A DNA stretch of 64,000 bases from the NCBI GenBank assembly GCA_045603585.1, contig JAZUMK010000063.1, positions 33,711 through 97,710 on the forward strand, read 5' to 3'. Within the stretch, counting starts at the first letter, position 1. Each line of letters starts with the position of its first letter. A model generated the notes under the pieces. It did not search any database, was not told the DNA's origin, and was given only the letters and a program-made list of their open reading frames with translations. Origin of the DNA: SFEL01 sp045603585 (GTDB lineage Bacteria > Bacillota > Clostridia > Christensenellales > CAG-138). Both the position numbers and the translations under genes were made by a program. Shown here one piece after another: positions 1 to 8,706 of this stretch.

Positions 1-240
1 ACGGCCATTGCGCTTTACGCTTATCACCTTGCGGCAGCCCCGGGAAAGCATGGCGGTGGTAAATGTGCCGTCAATGCTGCTGATGGTATCTGTGCGGCGA
101 GGCTGATATACGCTGCATATATCCGTTACAGCATCATTTGCAAAGCGGGTAAACTTATCCCTCCATATATCCATGGTCTGGGCGTCGTGTCCCCTGTCCA
201 GCTGGGCAAGGGCGGATACGATAATGTCGTTCAGGTTCAT
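1..240 (-). CDS. Phage structural protein, N-terminal part (cut by window edge)
   Basis: Only the first 80 residues are visible. The protein begins MNLNDIIVSALAQLDRGHD and is rich in Asp, Thr and Arg, with no signal peptide or membrane segment. Its ATG overlaps the stop codon of the preceding gene in an ATGA arrangement, so the two are translationally coupled. Its place two genes downstream of a major capsid gene suggests a head-tail connector or neck protein; this is inferred from position only, because I recognise no family motif. The rest lies outside the window. Confidence 0.6.
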   Translation of the reverse strand, partial: MNLNDIIVSALAQLDRGHDAQTMDIWRDKFTRFANDAVTDICSVYQPRRTDTISSIDGTFTTAMLSRGCRKVISVKRNGR

Positions 241-527
241 TCTTCACCTCCGGACATCCTCTTGCCCTTGTTGCCCTTGTAGGCGCGCACCCTGCGCTGT
301 CCCAGTATCTCCACCTGCTCGCTGAGCTGAATAAGCTCCGCAATGGATTTGGGCAGCTCCACAACCGCGCCGCGCTGTATGCGGAAAAAGTAGCCGTTGA
401 TACCGCCCTCCCAGGGGGCGCCTGTGCCGTTGTCCCTGATGAGCATCTTTACTCTGGGCTGGGCGGCAAGTTCCGCGCCCATATCGCCCTGCAGCTTGTC
501 TATTTCCCTGTCTGTAATGTAATTCAT
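237..527 (-). CDS. Small phage head-module protein, unknown function
   Basis: A 96-residue soluble protein. The start is the internal ATG at 525-527 because AGGAGG lies 7 nt upstream; the longer open frame has no such site. It has a mixed-charge N-terminus (MNYITDREIDKLQGD), a central Gly-rich stretch and a basic C-terminus. Small proteins like this often follow capsid genes in siphovirus head modules. It couples to the next gene by a 4-bp overlap. A repeat element of about 370 bp separates it from the capsid gene, an unusually large gap inside a phage structural operon. Confidence 0.65.
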   Translation of the reverse strand: MNYITDREIDKLQGDMGAELAAQPRVKMLIRDNGTGAPWEGGINGYFFRIQRGAVVELPKSIAELIQLSEQVEILGQRRVRAYKGNKGKRMSGGEE

Positions 528-654
528 ATCTTTTCCTCCTGTGCTGATCCTATCTTTTCTGTATTTTTTAGACGGGCCGAAGCACATGCCTCGGCCCGCC
601 TGAAAGGGATCCGCTTGTCATTTCACATTGGAAAGAAAGCGGTAAAGAAAGCGA

Positions 655-1027
655 TATTATCTAATCCCACCCGCCACCCTCGTCGTCGCGGACTTCGCTA
701 AGCTCGAAGCCATACCCTTCGGGCATACCTTCTCGCCCACTCCGTCGCTCCTCCTCTCAGTGAAAAATCGTCGCTTTGCTTTGGATTTTTCACTGTTCTC
801 CCGACATTTCCCCTCTTGGCTTCAAATCCGTTTTTGGCGGCATGTACGGCAAATGCGGAACAAAGCCGCAAGGCTTGGTTCATTGCATGCTTTGCCGCCC
901 GGTGGCATCCGCAGATGCCATAGGCAAAGCATGTAAAAACCCCGTAAGGATTCTAATCGGCCACATGCGTCAGCATTTGGCCGCTACTCGCTGAAATGGG
1001 CTTGCCATTTCAGCGAAAGCCAAAGCG
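655..1027 (-). repeat. Structured intergenic repeat R1, copy A
   Basis: Fills most of the 501-bp gap between the capsid gene and the next phage gene. Read on the minus strand it starts 12 nt after the capsid stop with hairpin 1 (988-1016). A second stem follows, then the core hairpin (886-933; basal stem GCTTTGCC/GGCAAAGC, apical stem closed by TGCG), a small AAGCC/GGCTT hairpin, and a distal hairpin around an ACATG loop (about 836-856). The far end (655-679) carries the family end motif GGCGGGTGGG followed by an AGATA variant. The central part, 690-800, differs from the other copies. No credible coding frame is present. Confidence 0.8.
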
Positions 1028-1028
1028 C

Positions 1029-2225
<1,197 letters not shown>

Positions 2226-2253
2226 TTGTTGTTCTCCTTTCATCTTTCAGGTT

Positions 2254-2817
2254 TTACAGTGTCACCCTGCGTCCCTCTGCTGCGGCCCTCATAAGCCTCT
2301 CCTTGATCTCGCGGAACTGGGCGGAGGGCATATTTGCATAGTCGGCCTGAGCCTCTGCGGGAACGTCTCCCCTGATGGGGGTGGGCAGAGCGCGGCGGGC
2401 GGCAAGCTTTTCCATAATATCCCTTGCGCCCATCTCCCTTTGCTTCTTTGCGTTTTCCTCCATGCGGCACTCTGCTCCGTACAGCCTGATTGCCGCCTTT
2501 ACAGGCATCTCAAGGAGCATGCGGGCAAACCTTTCATCTTCAAGGTAAGCCTGGATATCCTCTTCAAGCTCGCCTGCTTCCGCCATGCGCATGATGTCGT
2601 TTGCTGCCCTTGCGCTGATGGCAGCTGCGCCCTTGGGCATACCGCCGCCATCCATCAGCATGGAAGCGGCTGCCGCCTCATCCAGCCCCGTGTCAAGGCA
2701 TACGCTCTGAATGAGCTGCCTGCCGATGACGTAGGCAGGTTCTGCCTCGCAAAGGCTTCTGGCCATGTCCAGAATTTCAGCATCCGTAACAAGGCCGTTG
2801 TCTTTTTTGTGCTTCAT
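2254..2817 (-). CDS. Putative capsid scaffold-like phage protein
   Basis: 187 residues, mostly helical and highly charged, rich in Ala, Glu, Met and Arg, with no membrane segment. It directly precedes the major capsid gene, where phages usually encode a scaffold or head-maturation protein. That role is inferred from position and composition, since no signature motif was recognised. The ATG has GGAGG 6 nt upstream. An intrinsic-terminator-like hairpin with eight T residues ends only a few bases before this ribosome-binding site, so expression may be attenuated. Confidence 0.6.
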   Translation of the reverse strand: MKHKKDNGLVTDAEILDMARSLCEAEPAYVIGRQLIQSVCLDTGLDEAAAASMLMDGGGMPKGAAAISARAANDIMRMAEAGELEEDIQAYLEDERFARMLLEMPVKAAIRLYGAECRMEENAKKQREMGARDIMEKLAARRALPTPIRGDVPAEAQADYANMPSAQFREIKERLMRAAAEGRRVTL

Positions 2818-2832
2818 TCTCGTCCTCCCATC

Positions 2833-2863
2833 AAAAAAAAGCGCCCCCCGAAGCCGGGAGCGC
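2833..2863 (-). terminator. Terminator-like hairpin just upstream of the phage scaffold-like gene
   Basis: Minus-strand stem GCGCTCCCGG/GGGGGGCGC with a CTTC loop, followed by eight T residues. It lies between any upstream promoter and the scaffold-like gene, so it is either the terminator of a unit to the right or an attenuator. Confidence 0.75.
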
Positions 2864-2941
2864 TCTTTCTCTGCCTGTTATGCGGTCAGGCTGCCGATAT
2901 ATCGGTGGAAAACCATCCGGCACAAAAAAGGGCCCAAATAC

Positions 2942-2974
2942 AAAAAACCGGCGGCCTTTTGCCGTCGGTTTTCC
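2942..2974. terminator. Second hairpin, bidirectional terminator shape
   Basis: Stem AACCGGCGGC/GCCGTCGGTT with A- and T-runs on both sides. The flanking GGTGGAAAACC (minus strand) recurs inverted at about 2905-2915, giving an alternative pairing across the region. The rest of 2818-3125 shows no gene. Confidence 0.55.
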
Positions 2975-3124
2975 ACCATGGCCATTATAACCCATGTCAA
3001 ATCCTCTGTAAAGCGCAACATCGGGGCAATATTTCTGCGCTCTTTGGGCGCAGAATGTGTTGTGAAAAAATTGGAAACAGCATGAAAAACGCATCTGTCC
3101 TTATGGATTTTTCACCTTGTTCAA

Positions 3125-3133
3125 TGCTATAAT
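3125..3133 (+). promoter_or_regulatory. Extended -10 promoter of copA, 7 nt before the start codon
   Basis: TGCTATAAT is an extended -10 (TGnTATAAT) with no clear -35. Its end is only six bases from the copA ATG at 3140, so a transcript starting at the normal distance would begin at or next to the start codon. No Shine-Dalgarno sequence is visible. Confidence 0.6.
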
Positions 3134-3139
3134 CCAGAT

Positions 3140-5599
3140 ATGGAAAAGAGAAAATACGATATAACCGGAATGTCCTGCGCGGCCTGTGCCGCCAGGGTGG
3201 AAAAAGCTGTAAACAGCCTTCCCGTCGGCGAGGCTGTGGTCAGCCTGATGCAAAATCGCCTTACCGTGGCGCTGGACCCTGACAAGGTAACGGATAACGA
3301 TATCATCTCTGCGGTGGAGGCCGCAGGATACGGAGCTGCCATTTCCGGCGGCGAAAACAATGTTGATCTTGCAGGAGAAGAAAAGCGCACCCGCATAAGG
3401 CTGTGGCTTTCGGTGGGCATACTTATGCTGCTGATGACGGTATCCATGCAGCATATGTTTGGCTATACCCTGCCCGGCTTCCTCGGGGATCACCTTGGAA
3501 ATGCCGTCACTCAGCTGCTGCTTACCCTGCCCGTAGTGTATCTTAACCGCTCCTACTTCACCGGGGGCATACCTGCCCTGCTTCGGGGCGGTCCCAATAT
3601 GGATTCCCTCGTTGCGGTGGGCAGCGGCGCATCGCTGATTTACGGCGTATATGCCGTGATCAAGATCGCCCTGGGGGATCATTCCTTTGCCCATCAGCTC
3701 TATTTTGAATCCGCCGCCATGATACTTACCCTGGTGACGGTGGGCAAATACCTTGAGCGCATGGCAAGGGGCCGTACAGGCGCCTCCATACAGAAGCTAA
3801 TGGATCTTGCCCCCAAGACCGCCACCGTAATAGTGGATGGTCAGGAGCGCATCCTTCAGGTGAAGGATCTTTCCATAGGTGACCTCATACTTGTAAAGCC
3901 CGGCCAGCGCATACCTGTGGACGGCATTATAACCGCAGGAGGCAGCAGCGTGGATGAATCCGCCCTTACCGGCGAAAGCATCCCCGTATACAAGCAGCCC
4001 GGCGACAGGGTATTCTCCGGCACCATGAACGGAGCAGGCAGCATATACTTTGCCGCAGAGCGCGTGGGCGAGGATACCACCCTTTCCGGCATGATACGCC
4101 TTGTGGAAGAGGCCGCCGCCAGCAAAGCCCCCATCGCACGCCTTGCGGACAAAGTTGCGGGGGTATTCGTTCCCATAGTAATGGCAATAGCGGTGATCGC
4201 CGCCGCAGCATGGCTCATTGCAGGCCAAACCCCTGAATTTGCCCTGTCCATAGGCATATCTGTGCTGGTGATATCCTGTCCCTGCGCATTGGGTCTTGCC
4301 ACCCCTGTTGCCATTATGGCAGGCACAGGCAAGGGCGCAGAGCAGGGTATACTTATAACCTCCGCCGAAGCGCTGGAAACCCTCCACAATGTAAAAACCA
4401 TAGTGCTGGACAAAACCGGTACCCTCACCGTGGGCAAGCCCACCGTTACCGACCTTATCCCTGTTGGGGATAAATCCGCCCTCATTTCCGCCGCCGTTGC
4501 ATTGGAAAAGGGCAGCGAGCATCCCCTTGCAGGAGCAGTCACCGCCCTTGGCGAAAGCGCCCTTGAGGTAACGGATTTCCGCTCCATCCCCGGCAAGGGC
4601 GTGGGCGGAACCATAAACGGTGCAGAGCACCTTGCAGGCAATGCCGCCCTTATGGAAGAAAACGGCATAGACATTTCCTCCCTGAAGGATGCTGCCGCAA
4701 AGCTTATGTCGGAGGGAAAGACCCTGCTGTATGTTGCAGGAAACGGCATACTTATGGGGCTTATCGCCTGCGCAGACGTTATAAAGCCCACCTCCGCCGA
4801 TGCCCTTCGTGCCTTTGAGGATATGGGCATAGACACAGTAATGCTCACCGGCGACAATCCCGTTACCGCCGAGGCGATAAAAAATCAGCTTGGCATGACA
4901 AAAGCCTATGCAGGCGTACTGCCTGCGGACAAGGCCCGCATAGTATCCGAGCTTAAACAAAAGGGCGTTACCGCCATGATAGGCGACGGCATAAACGATG
5001 CCCCCGCCCTTGCCACCGCAGACGTTGGCCTTGCAATAGGCGCAGGCACTGATATTGCCATCGAAGCGGCGGACGTTGTGCTGATGCGCAGCGACCTTAT
5101 GGATGCCGTGGGCGCTGTGGAGCTTTCCAGGGCAGTCATCCTCAATATCAAGGAAAACCTCTTCTGGGCATTCATTTACAATACCATCGGCATACCCCTT
5201 GCGGCAGGTCTGTTTTATTCCGCCTTCGGGTGGAAGATGTCCCCCATGTTCGGCGCCGCCGCCATGAGTTTCAGCTCCGTCTGCGTATGCCTCAATGCCC
5301 TCAGGCTGCTCCGCTTCAAGCCAAAGCATGCAAGAAAATCCAATACCGCAATAAATACAGAAAATACAGCAACGGAGGAAAATACCGCCATGACAAAAAC
5401 CATCACCATCACCGGCATGATGTGCCCCCACTGCTCCGGCCGCGTGCAGAAGGCTCTGGCCGCAATAGAAGGCGTCAGCGAAGCCGCCGCCAGCCATGAA
5501 ACCGGCACCGCGACCGTCACCCTTGCCGCCGAGGTAAGCGACGAAGTCCTCACCGCCGCTGTAACAGATGCAGGCTACGAAGTAACCGGCATAGAGTAA
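3140..5599 (+). CDS. copA: Copper-exporting P1B-type ATPase with N- and C-terminal HMA domains
   Basis: 819 residues. It exports Cu(I) across the cytoplasmic membrane at the cost of ATP. An N-terminal heavy-metal-associated domain has GMSCAAC (Cys 14 and 17). Then come membrane helices from about residue 95, the actuator TGES, the CPC metal site (about 379-381, SCPCALGLATP), the phosphorylation motif DKTGTLT (Asp about 424), and the hinge GDGINDAP. After the last helices a polar linker (about 730-750) leads into a second HMA domain with GMMCPHC (about 759-766). This domain looks like a CopZ chaperone fused to the pump and has its own in-frame ATG and ribosome-binding site at 5374-5392. The start has no Shine-Dalgarno. 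No CopY/CsoR regulator lies nearby. Confidence 0.93.
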   Translation: MEKRKYDITGMSCAACAARVEKAVNSLPVGEAVVSLMQNRLTVALDPDKVTDNDIISAVEAAGYGAAISGGENNVDLAGEEKRTRIRLWLSVGILMLLMTVSMQHMFGYTLPGFLGDHLGNAVTQLLLTLPVVYLNRSYFTGGIPALLRGGPNMDSLVAVGSGASLIYGVYAVIKIALGDHSFAHQLYFESAAMILTLVTVGKYLERMARGRTGASIQKLMDLAPKTATVIVDGQERILQVKDLSIGDLILVKPGQRIPVDGIITAGGSSVDESALTGESIPVYKQPGDRVFSGTMNGAGSIYFAAERVGEDTTLSGMIRLVEEAAASKAPIARLADKVAGVFVPIVMAIAVIAAAAWLIAGQTPEFALSIGISVLVISCPCALGLATPVAIMAGTGKGAEQGILITSAEALETLHNVKTIVLDKTGTLTVGKPTVTDLIPVGDKSALISAAVALEKGSEHPLAGAVTALGESALEVTDFRSIPGKGVGGTINGAEHLAGNAALMEENGIDISSLKDAAAKLMSEGKTLLYVAGNGILMGLIACADVIKPTSADALRAFEDMGIDTVMLTGDNPVTAEAIKNQLGMTKAYAGVLPADKARIVSELKQKGVTAMIGDGINDAPALATADVGLAIGAGTDIAIEAADVVLMRSDLMDAVGAVELSRAVILNIKENLFWAFIYNTIGIPLAAGLFYSAFGWKMSPMFGAAAMSFSSVCVCLNALRLLRFKPKHARKSNTAINTENTATEENTAMTKTITITGMMCPHCSGRVQKALAAIEGVSEAAASHETGTATVTLAAEVSDEVLTAAVTDAGYEVTGIE
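5374..5392 (+). promoter_or_regulatory. Internal ribosome-binding site and ATG for the CopZ-like domain
   Basis: GGAGG at 5374-5378 lies 11 nt before an in-frame ATG at 5390. Initiation here would give a free 69-residue CopZ-like chaperone starting MTKTITITGMMCPHC from the 3' end of copA. The spacing is slightly long, so this is a candidate only. Confidence 0.4.
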
Positions 5600-5612
5600 A
5601 GCCCCTGAAAAC

Positions 5613-5646
5613 AAAAAAGGCCGCACATACCTGTGCGGTCTTTGTT
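5613..5646 (+). terminator. Intrinsic terminator of copA
   Basis: Stem GGCCGCACA/TGTGCGGTC with a four-base loop, an upstream A-run and a downstream T-rich tract, 13 nt after the copA stop. Confidence 0.85.
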
Positions 5647-5657
5647 ATTACAGAAAA

Positions 5658-5892
5658 TATCTATACCCACCCGCCGCCCCTTTAAGGTATTTTCGCCTTG
5701 CGGCGAAATGGGCGGATACACAGTATGCCCCATCATCTCCAAGGCTTCCTATCCGTTTTCGGCGGCATGTACGGCGAAAACGTAACCATTCCGCAGGAAT
5801 GGGTTCCCTGCATGATTTGCCGCCCGGGAGCACAGCGAGAGGCAAATCATGTAAAAAAATCGCTCAAAATCCAATAGATTTTGAGCGAAACT
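5658..5892 (-). repeat. Structured intergenic repeat R1, copy B
   Basis: Minus-strand orientation, directly after the 3' end of the SRP RNA. Hairpin 1 (5860-5888) is followed by seven T residues and would act as an intrinsic terminator for read-through from the SRP RNA. The core hairpin (5811-5851, GATTTGCC/GGCAAATC) has a shortened apical part. The distal hairpin has GTTTTCG/CGAAAAC around the ACATG loop. The end motif with GGCGGGTGGGTATAGATA lies at 5658-5684. The second stem seen in copies A, D and E is missing. Confidence 0.8.
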
Positions 5893-5899
5893 CTTTTGA

Positions 5900-6173
5900 A
5901 AAAGCCGCGCACCCGCCCCTCGATAAACGCGCTTCATGGGCGTTTCTCTGTCAGGTGGCTACTCCCGGGCAGCCCCGCGGCACACCCGCTCAGCTGCTTA
6001 ATGCTGCTGCCTTCCGGCCCTGACATGGTTCACAGAGGCTGGTTGCACGGGACCCGGGTATCAATACTCCTTAACAGAGGCTGCCCCACAAAGGCGAACC
6101 TCAGGGCGGGGATTAGACCCTGCTGTAGCGGATTGCAGGTTCAGGGCACCGCTGACTCCCCGCTTAGCGCGGC
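5900..6173 (-). ncRNA. ffs: Signal recognition particle RNA, long bacterial form with Alu domain
   Basis: A 4.5S/scRNA-type SRP RNA of about 270 nt. The S-domain shows the universally conserved GTCAGGGCCGGAAGGCAGCA followed by the GTGCCGCGGGGCTGCC strand. The 5' part carries the Alu-domain pattern seen in Bacillus scRNA (GCTAAGCGGGGAG, GCGGTGCCCTG, CCTGCAATCCGCT). The 5' end GCCGCGC pairs with GCGCGGC at the 3' end, just before a T-run, which fixes both ends within a few bases. It binds Ffh and targets nascent membrane proteins to the translocon. It has a strong promoter of its own at 6180-6208. Confidence 0.95.
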
Positions 6174-6179
6174 AATGAT

Positions 6180-6208
6180 ATTGTAACAAGGGCAGGGAAA
6201 ATAGTCAA
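6180..6208 (-). promoter_or_regulatory. Promoter of the SRP RNA gene
   Basis: Minus-strand TTGACT (6203-6208) and TACAAT (6180-6185) separated by 17 bp, close to the vegetative sigma consensus. Predicted initiation coincides with the 5' end of the SRP RNA. Confidence 0.88.
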
Positions 6209-6259
6209 CGATAATAAAAATCCCGGGATTGTCAAGTGCCACAGCTCTTGACTTTTAAT

Positions 6260-6396
6260 CCGGCTCTGACGACATGTGCGTCAGAACGGATGAAAACCGG
6301 AGGTTTTCGTACCCCGCGGGTTTTGCCGCCCGGTGGCAGCAATGCCATAGGCAAAACCCGTAAAACTCAAAAAAGTCCCCTAAAGGACTTTTTTGA
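6260..6396 (-). repeat. Structured intergenic repeat R1, copy C (short)
   Basis: Minus-strand orientation, following candidate small RNA 1. It begins with a 12-bp stem hairpin (6367-6396, TCAAAAAAGTCC with its complement). The core hairpin (6317-6360) has basal stem GGTTTTGCC/GGCAAAACC and apical stem TGGCA/TGCCA. The distal hairpin has TCTGACG/CGTCAGA around the ACATG loop (about 6261-6286). It lacks the second stem and the GGCGGGTGGG end. Its stems differ from other copies yet stay paired. Confidence 0.75.
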
Positions 6397-6404
6397 CATC
6401 CGTA

Positions 6405-6484
6405 AAACAAAAGAACGGCTTTGGTCTCCCAAAGCCGCTAAAACTTGTTGTCCTTGATTGAAAGGGAACTTGTTTCTCACTTGC
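6405..6484 (-). ncRNA. Candidate small RNA 1 of a tandem pair
   Basis: On the minus strand a TATAAT box (6491-6496) is followed about 7 nt later by a short stretch that is nearly identical in the neighbouring unit and contains a C-rich CAAGTTCCCTTTC segment. It ends in the hairpin CGGCTTTGG/CCAAAGCCG (6417-6438) and a T-rich tract. There is no open reading frame. The layout of promoter, about 80 nt and intrinsic terminator suits a trans-acting sRNA. The TTCCCTTTC segment could pair with Shine-Dalgarno sequences, which is inference. No good -35 box is seen. Confidence 0.5.
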
Positions 6485-6559
6485 AAGTATATTATAACCC
6501 GCCCCAGGGGTTTTTTCATCACAAAAGTATTACAAACCCATCAAACTTTGATTAAGTTT
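6459..6559. repeat. Direct repeat of 101 bp, unit 1
   Basis: Near-identical to 6698-6798 (period 239 bp), with few differences. Each contains the TATAAT box, the 5' part of a candidate sRNA, and an upstream ATCAAAGTTTGAT inverted repeat that may be an operator. Unit 2 overlaps the last codons of the QueG-like gene, and unit 1 retains that codon sequence, so unit 1 looks like the duplicated copy. The stretch between the units (6560-6655) shows nothing recognisable beyond the second terminator. Confidence 0.85.
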
Positions 6560-6649
6560 CAACTTTTATTTTGCATAATTTGTGAGGAATACACCCCTTT
6601 ATGCATTTTGAAGCGGCAATTGCACTTTGCGGCAGCATCATCTTTCAAC

Positions 6650-6723
6650 GAAAAACGGCTCCCATTTTCATGGGAGCCGCGAAACTCATGTTGCCTTTGA
6701 AAGGGAACTTGTTTCTCACTTGC
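6650..6723 (-). ncRNA. Candidate small RNA 2 of a tandem pair
   Basis: Same architecture as candidate 1: TATAAT at 6730-6735, then a shared 5' stretch with CAAGTTCCCTTTC, ending in terminator stem CGGCTCCCAT/ATGGGAGCCG (6656-6679) with five T residues. The terminator stem differs completely in sequence from that of candidate 1 but is equally well paired, so the hairpin has been kept by selection. It lies 68 nt beyond the stop of the QueG-like gene, so it could also be made by processing of that mRNA. Confidence 0.5.
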
Positions 6724-6798
6724 AAGTATATTATAACCTGCCCTGAGGGTTATTTCATCACAAAAGTATTACAAACCCATCAAACTTTGATTAAGTTT
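6698..6798. repeat. Direct repeat of 101 bp, unit 2
   Basis: Partner of 6459-6559. Its right end overlaps the stop codon of the QueG-like gene. Confidence 0.85.
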
Positions 6799-7690
6799 TG
6801 CTGAAATATCTGTTTAAAGCCCATTCTGCAGCGGTTCTCACCCCTTCAAAGGAAGAGTCCGCGGCTTTTTCTATTTCTTCTTTGTACATTCCCTGCCGCC
6901 CCGCCATTGCAATGGCCTCGGCGGTCAGCTTGCCGCCGCCGGTCATGTTTTTGCCGGTGAGCTTTCTTGCGGCGGAAGTATCCCCCGCTATAAGGGAGCG
7001 CATGTCAAAGGCTTTACGAAGCTCCTCCGCAGGCTCGGCGTATCCAAGCTTGATGTTAAAGGGACATGCCCTTATGCATTCCTCGCAGCCTATGTGATGC
7101 CTTTGCTTCTCCCTCACCCATTCGGGGTGCAGAGCATTCTCCATATGCAGCCGCATGCACTTGCCTGCATCCCTACCCCGGTCTATCGCCCCTGTGGGGC
7201 ATGCCTCGGCGCAGGCGGTGCAATCCTCAGGGCAGGGGATGTGCTCTGTCTGCACCTTTTCCGGCTCTGCTGCATCTGTTGCAATGGCCTCCAATACTAT
7301 GCAGGAGCCGTAGGGCGGTATCCTGAGCAGTCCGTTTTTGCCCATATCCCCAATGCCGTTTGCAATGGCAAAAGCCCTAAGGGGGATCTCCGCCTTTTCG
7401 GCGTAAAATCCCAGCTGCCGAAGCTCCGCCGCCGCCTGCTTCGCGGCAAAGTATGCGGCGTTGGACGCGGGATAATATGCGGGAATACGCTCCACAGGCT
7501 CAAAGGGTCTGTATGGATACACCATCAGCAATATGCTTTTTGCCCCCGGATAAGCCTGCCCGGGATGGCCGAAAAGCCCCATTGCTCCCTCTATGTTTTG
7601 GGGATCCCAATGGGGTATGGGGGCAGGGGCAAGGGCATAGCACTCCACAAAGCCCGCCCTGTGTATTATGTTTTTCAGCCGCTCATCCAT
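6791..7690 (-). CDS. QueG-like 4Fe-4S protein (epoxyqueuosine reductase family)
   Basis: 299 residues. The second half holds a ferredoxin-type dicluster motif, CPEDCTACAEACPTGAI, and after about 40 residues CEECIRACPFN, as in epoxyqueuosine reductase QueG and its relatives. A short C-terminal helical tail replaces the longer HEAT-repeat end of true QueG (about 370-380 residues), so a different substrate is possible. The N-terminal part would bind a corrinoid in real QueG; I cannot confirm that here. The start codon lies 14 nt after rsmA and lacks a good Shine-Dalgarno, implying coupled translation. Confidence 0.7.
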   Translation of the reverse strand: MDERLKNIIHRAGFVECYALAPAPIPHWDPQNIEGAMGLFGHPGQAYPGAKSILLMVYPYRPFEPVERIPAYYPASNAAYFAAKQAAAELRQLGFYAEKAEIPLRAFAIANGIGDMGKNGLLRIPPYGSCIVLEAIATDAAEPEKVQTEHIPCPEDCTACAEACPTGAIDRGRDAGKCMRLHMENALHPEWVREKQRHHIGCEECIRACPFNIKLGYAEPAEELRKAFDMRSLIAGDTSAARKLTGKNMTGGGKLTAEAIAMAGRQGMYKEEIEKAADSSFEGVRTAAEWALNRYFSKT

Positions 7691-7704
7691 GTAATATTTT
7701 GTCT

Positions 7705-8514
7705 TTATTTCCCGTGCAATTCAATTTCCCCGGAAATAGCGCCAAATTGCGCCGGGGTAAGCTTTTCTGCCCTGATATTCGGCTGTATTCCCACCACTTC
7801 ACATATCTCGTTCAGCCGAGCGTCTGATATTCCTGCCGCCTTAAGGTTGTTGCTGAGGGTCTTTCGCCGCATAGCAAACGCGCTTTCCAGCAGCCAATGA
7901 AGCTGAGGATGGGGTTCGGCTTCTTTCCTTGTGAGGGTTAGCACCACGGAATCCACCTCAGGCTGAGGATAATACGCCTCCCGGGACAGCTTCAGCAGGG
8001 TGGATACGTCGTAATAATACTGAGCCAATACCGTCAGCGGGCCGTATACCCTGTCACCCGGCCTTGCAAAGAAACGCTCCGCCGCTTCCTTCTGCATCAT
8101 CAGCGTCATGGAAGCTATATCCGCTCCGCAGGTGATAAGCCGGGTGCAGATGGGGGTGGTGATATAATAAGGCAGATTGCCCGCAACCGTCACCTTGCCT
8201 CCCATGCTGTCCGCAATGGCCTTTATATCCGCCTTCAGCACGTCGCCCTCAATAAGCATAAGCTTTTCGCCAAAGCGGTCTTTGAGTATATCCGCCATGT
8301 GCCTGTCTATCTCTATGGCGGCAACCTGCTCTTCCCTGTTCAGCAGCTTTTCCGTCAGCGCGCCCATGCCGGGGCCTATTTCTATTACCGCCCCTTTGCA
8401 GGAAGCTGCAATTTCCTCTGCCGCAGCGTCATCCGCCAAAAAATTCTGCCCCAGCGCCTTGTTTGGCGTGAGGCCATATTGTGCAAGCTGTGCTTTTATG
8501 GAGGCAATGCTCAT
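7705..8514 (-). CDS. rsmA: 16S rRNA dimethyladenosine transferase RsmA (KsgA)
   Basis: 269 residues. It dimethylates two adjacent adenines in the 3' hairpin of 16S rRNA using S-adenosylmethionine during 30S assembly. It shows KALGQNFL near the N-terminus, the SAM-binding motif EIGPGMGALTEKLL, EIDRHM, and the catalytic motif NLPYYITTP (the NLPY signature of N6-adenine dimethylases). The start is the ATG at 8512-8514 with AGGGA 9 nt upstream; the longer frame upstream is not conserved in character. It is first in a two-gene unit with the QueG-like gene and divergent from the penicillin-binding protein. Confidence 0.93.
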   Translation of the reverse strand: MSIASIKAQLAQYGLTPNKALGQNFLADDAAAEEIAASCKGAVIEIGPGMGALTEKLLNREEQVAAIEIDRHMADILKDRFGEKLMLIEGDVLKADIKAIADSMGGKVTVAGNLPYYITTPICTRLITCGADIASMTLMMQKEAAERFFARPGDRVYGPLTVLAQYYYDVSTLLKLSREAYYPQPEVDSVVLTLTRKEAEPHPQLHWLLESAFAMRRKTLSNNLKAAGISDARLNEICEVVGIQPNIRAEKLTPAQFGAISGEIELHGK

Positions 8515-8643
8515 GTATTTTTCCCTTTCGCGAAAGCAGCGCAAAGCATGCCGCCCCGCAGGCTTTTCTTTAATATGTGCCTTCATTTTATCAAGGCCGC
8601 CAAACCCTGTCAAATAACCTGTGTAAACTTTCACTGTCAGCCG

Positions 8644-8672
8644 TTTACAGCTTTTCCCCGCCACGCTATAAT
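8644..8672 (+). promoter_or_regulatory. Promoter of the penicillin-binding protein gene
   Basis: TTTACA (8644-8649) and TATAAT (8667-8672) with a 17-bp spacer, 34 bp before the TTG start. Confidence 0.8.
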
Positions 8673-8706
8673 TAATTATATCTTATTTTTACGGAGCAGA
8701 ATTTCC

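Noticed and set aside
3797..5626. Long minus-strand frame opposite copA
   Set aside because: Shadow of copA caused by GC-rich third-position bias; His/Cys/Gly-rich nonsense composition.
5740..6457. Several short plus-strand frames over the SRP RNA and R1 copies
   Set aside because: They lie on conserved structured RNA and repeats; no ribosome-binding sites.
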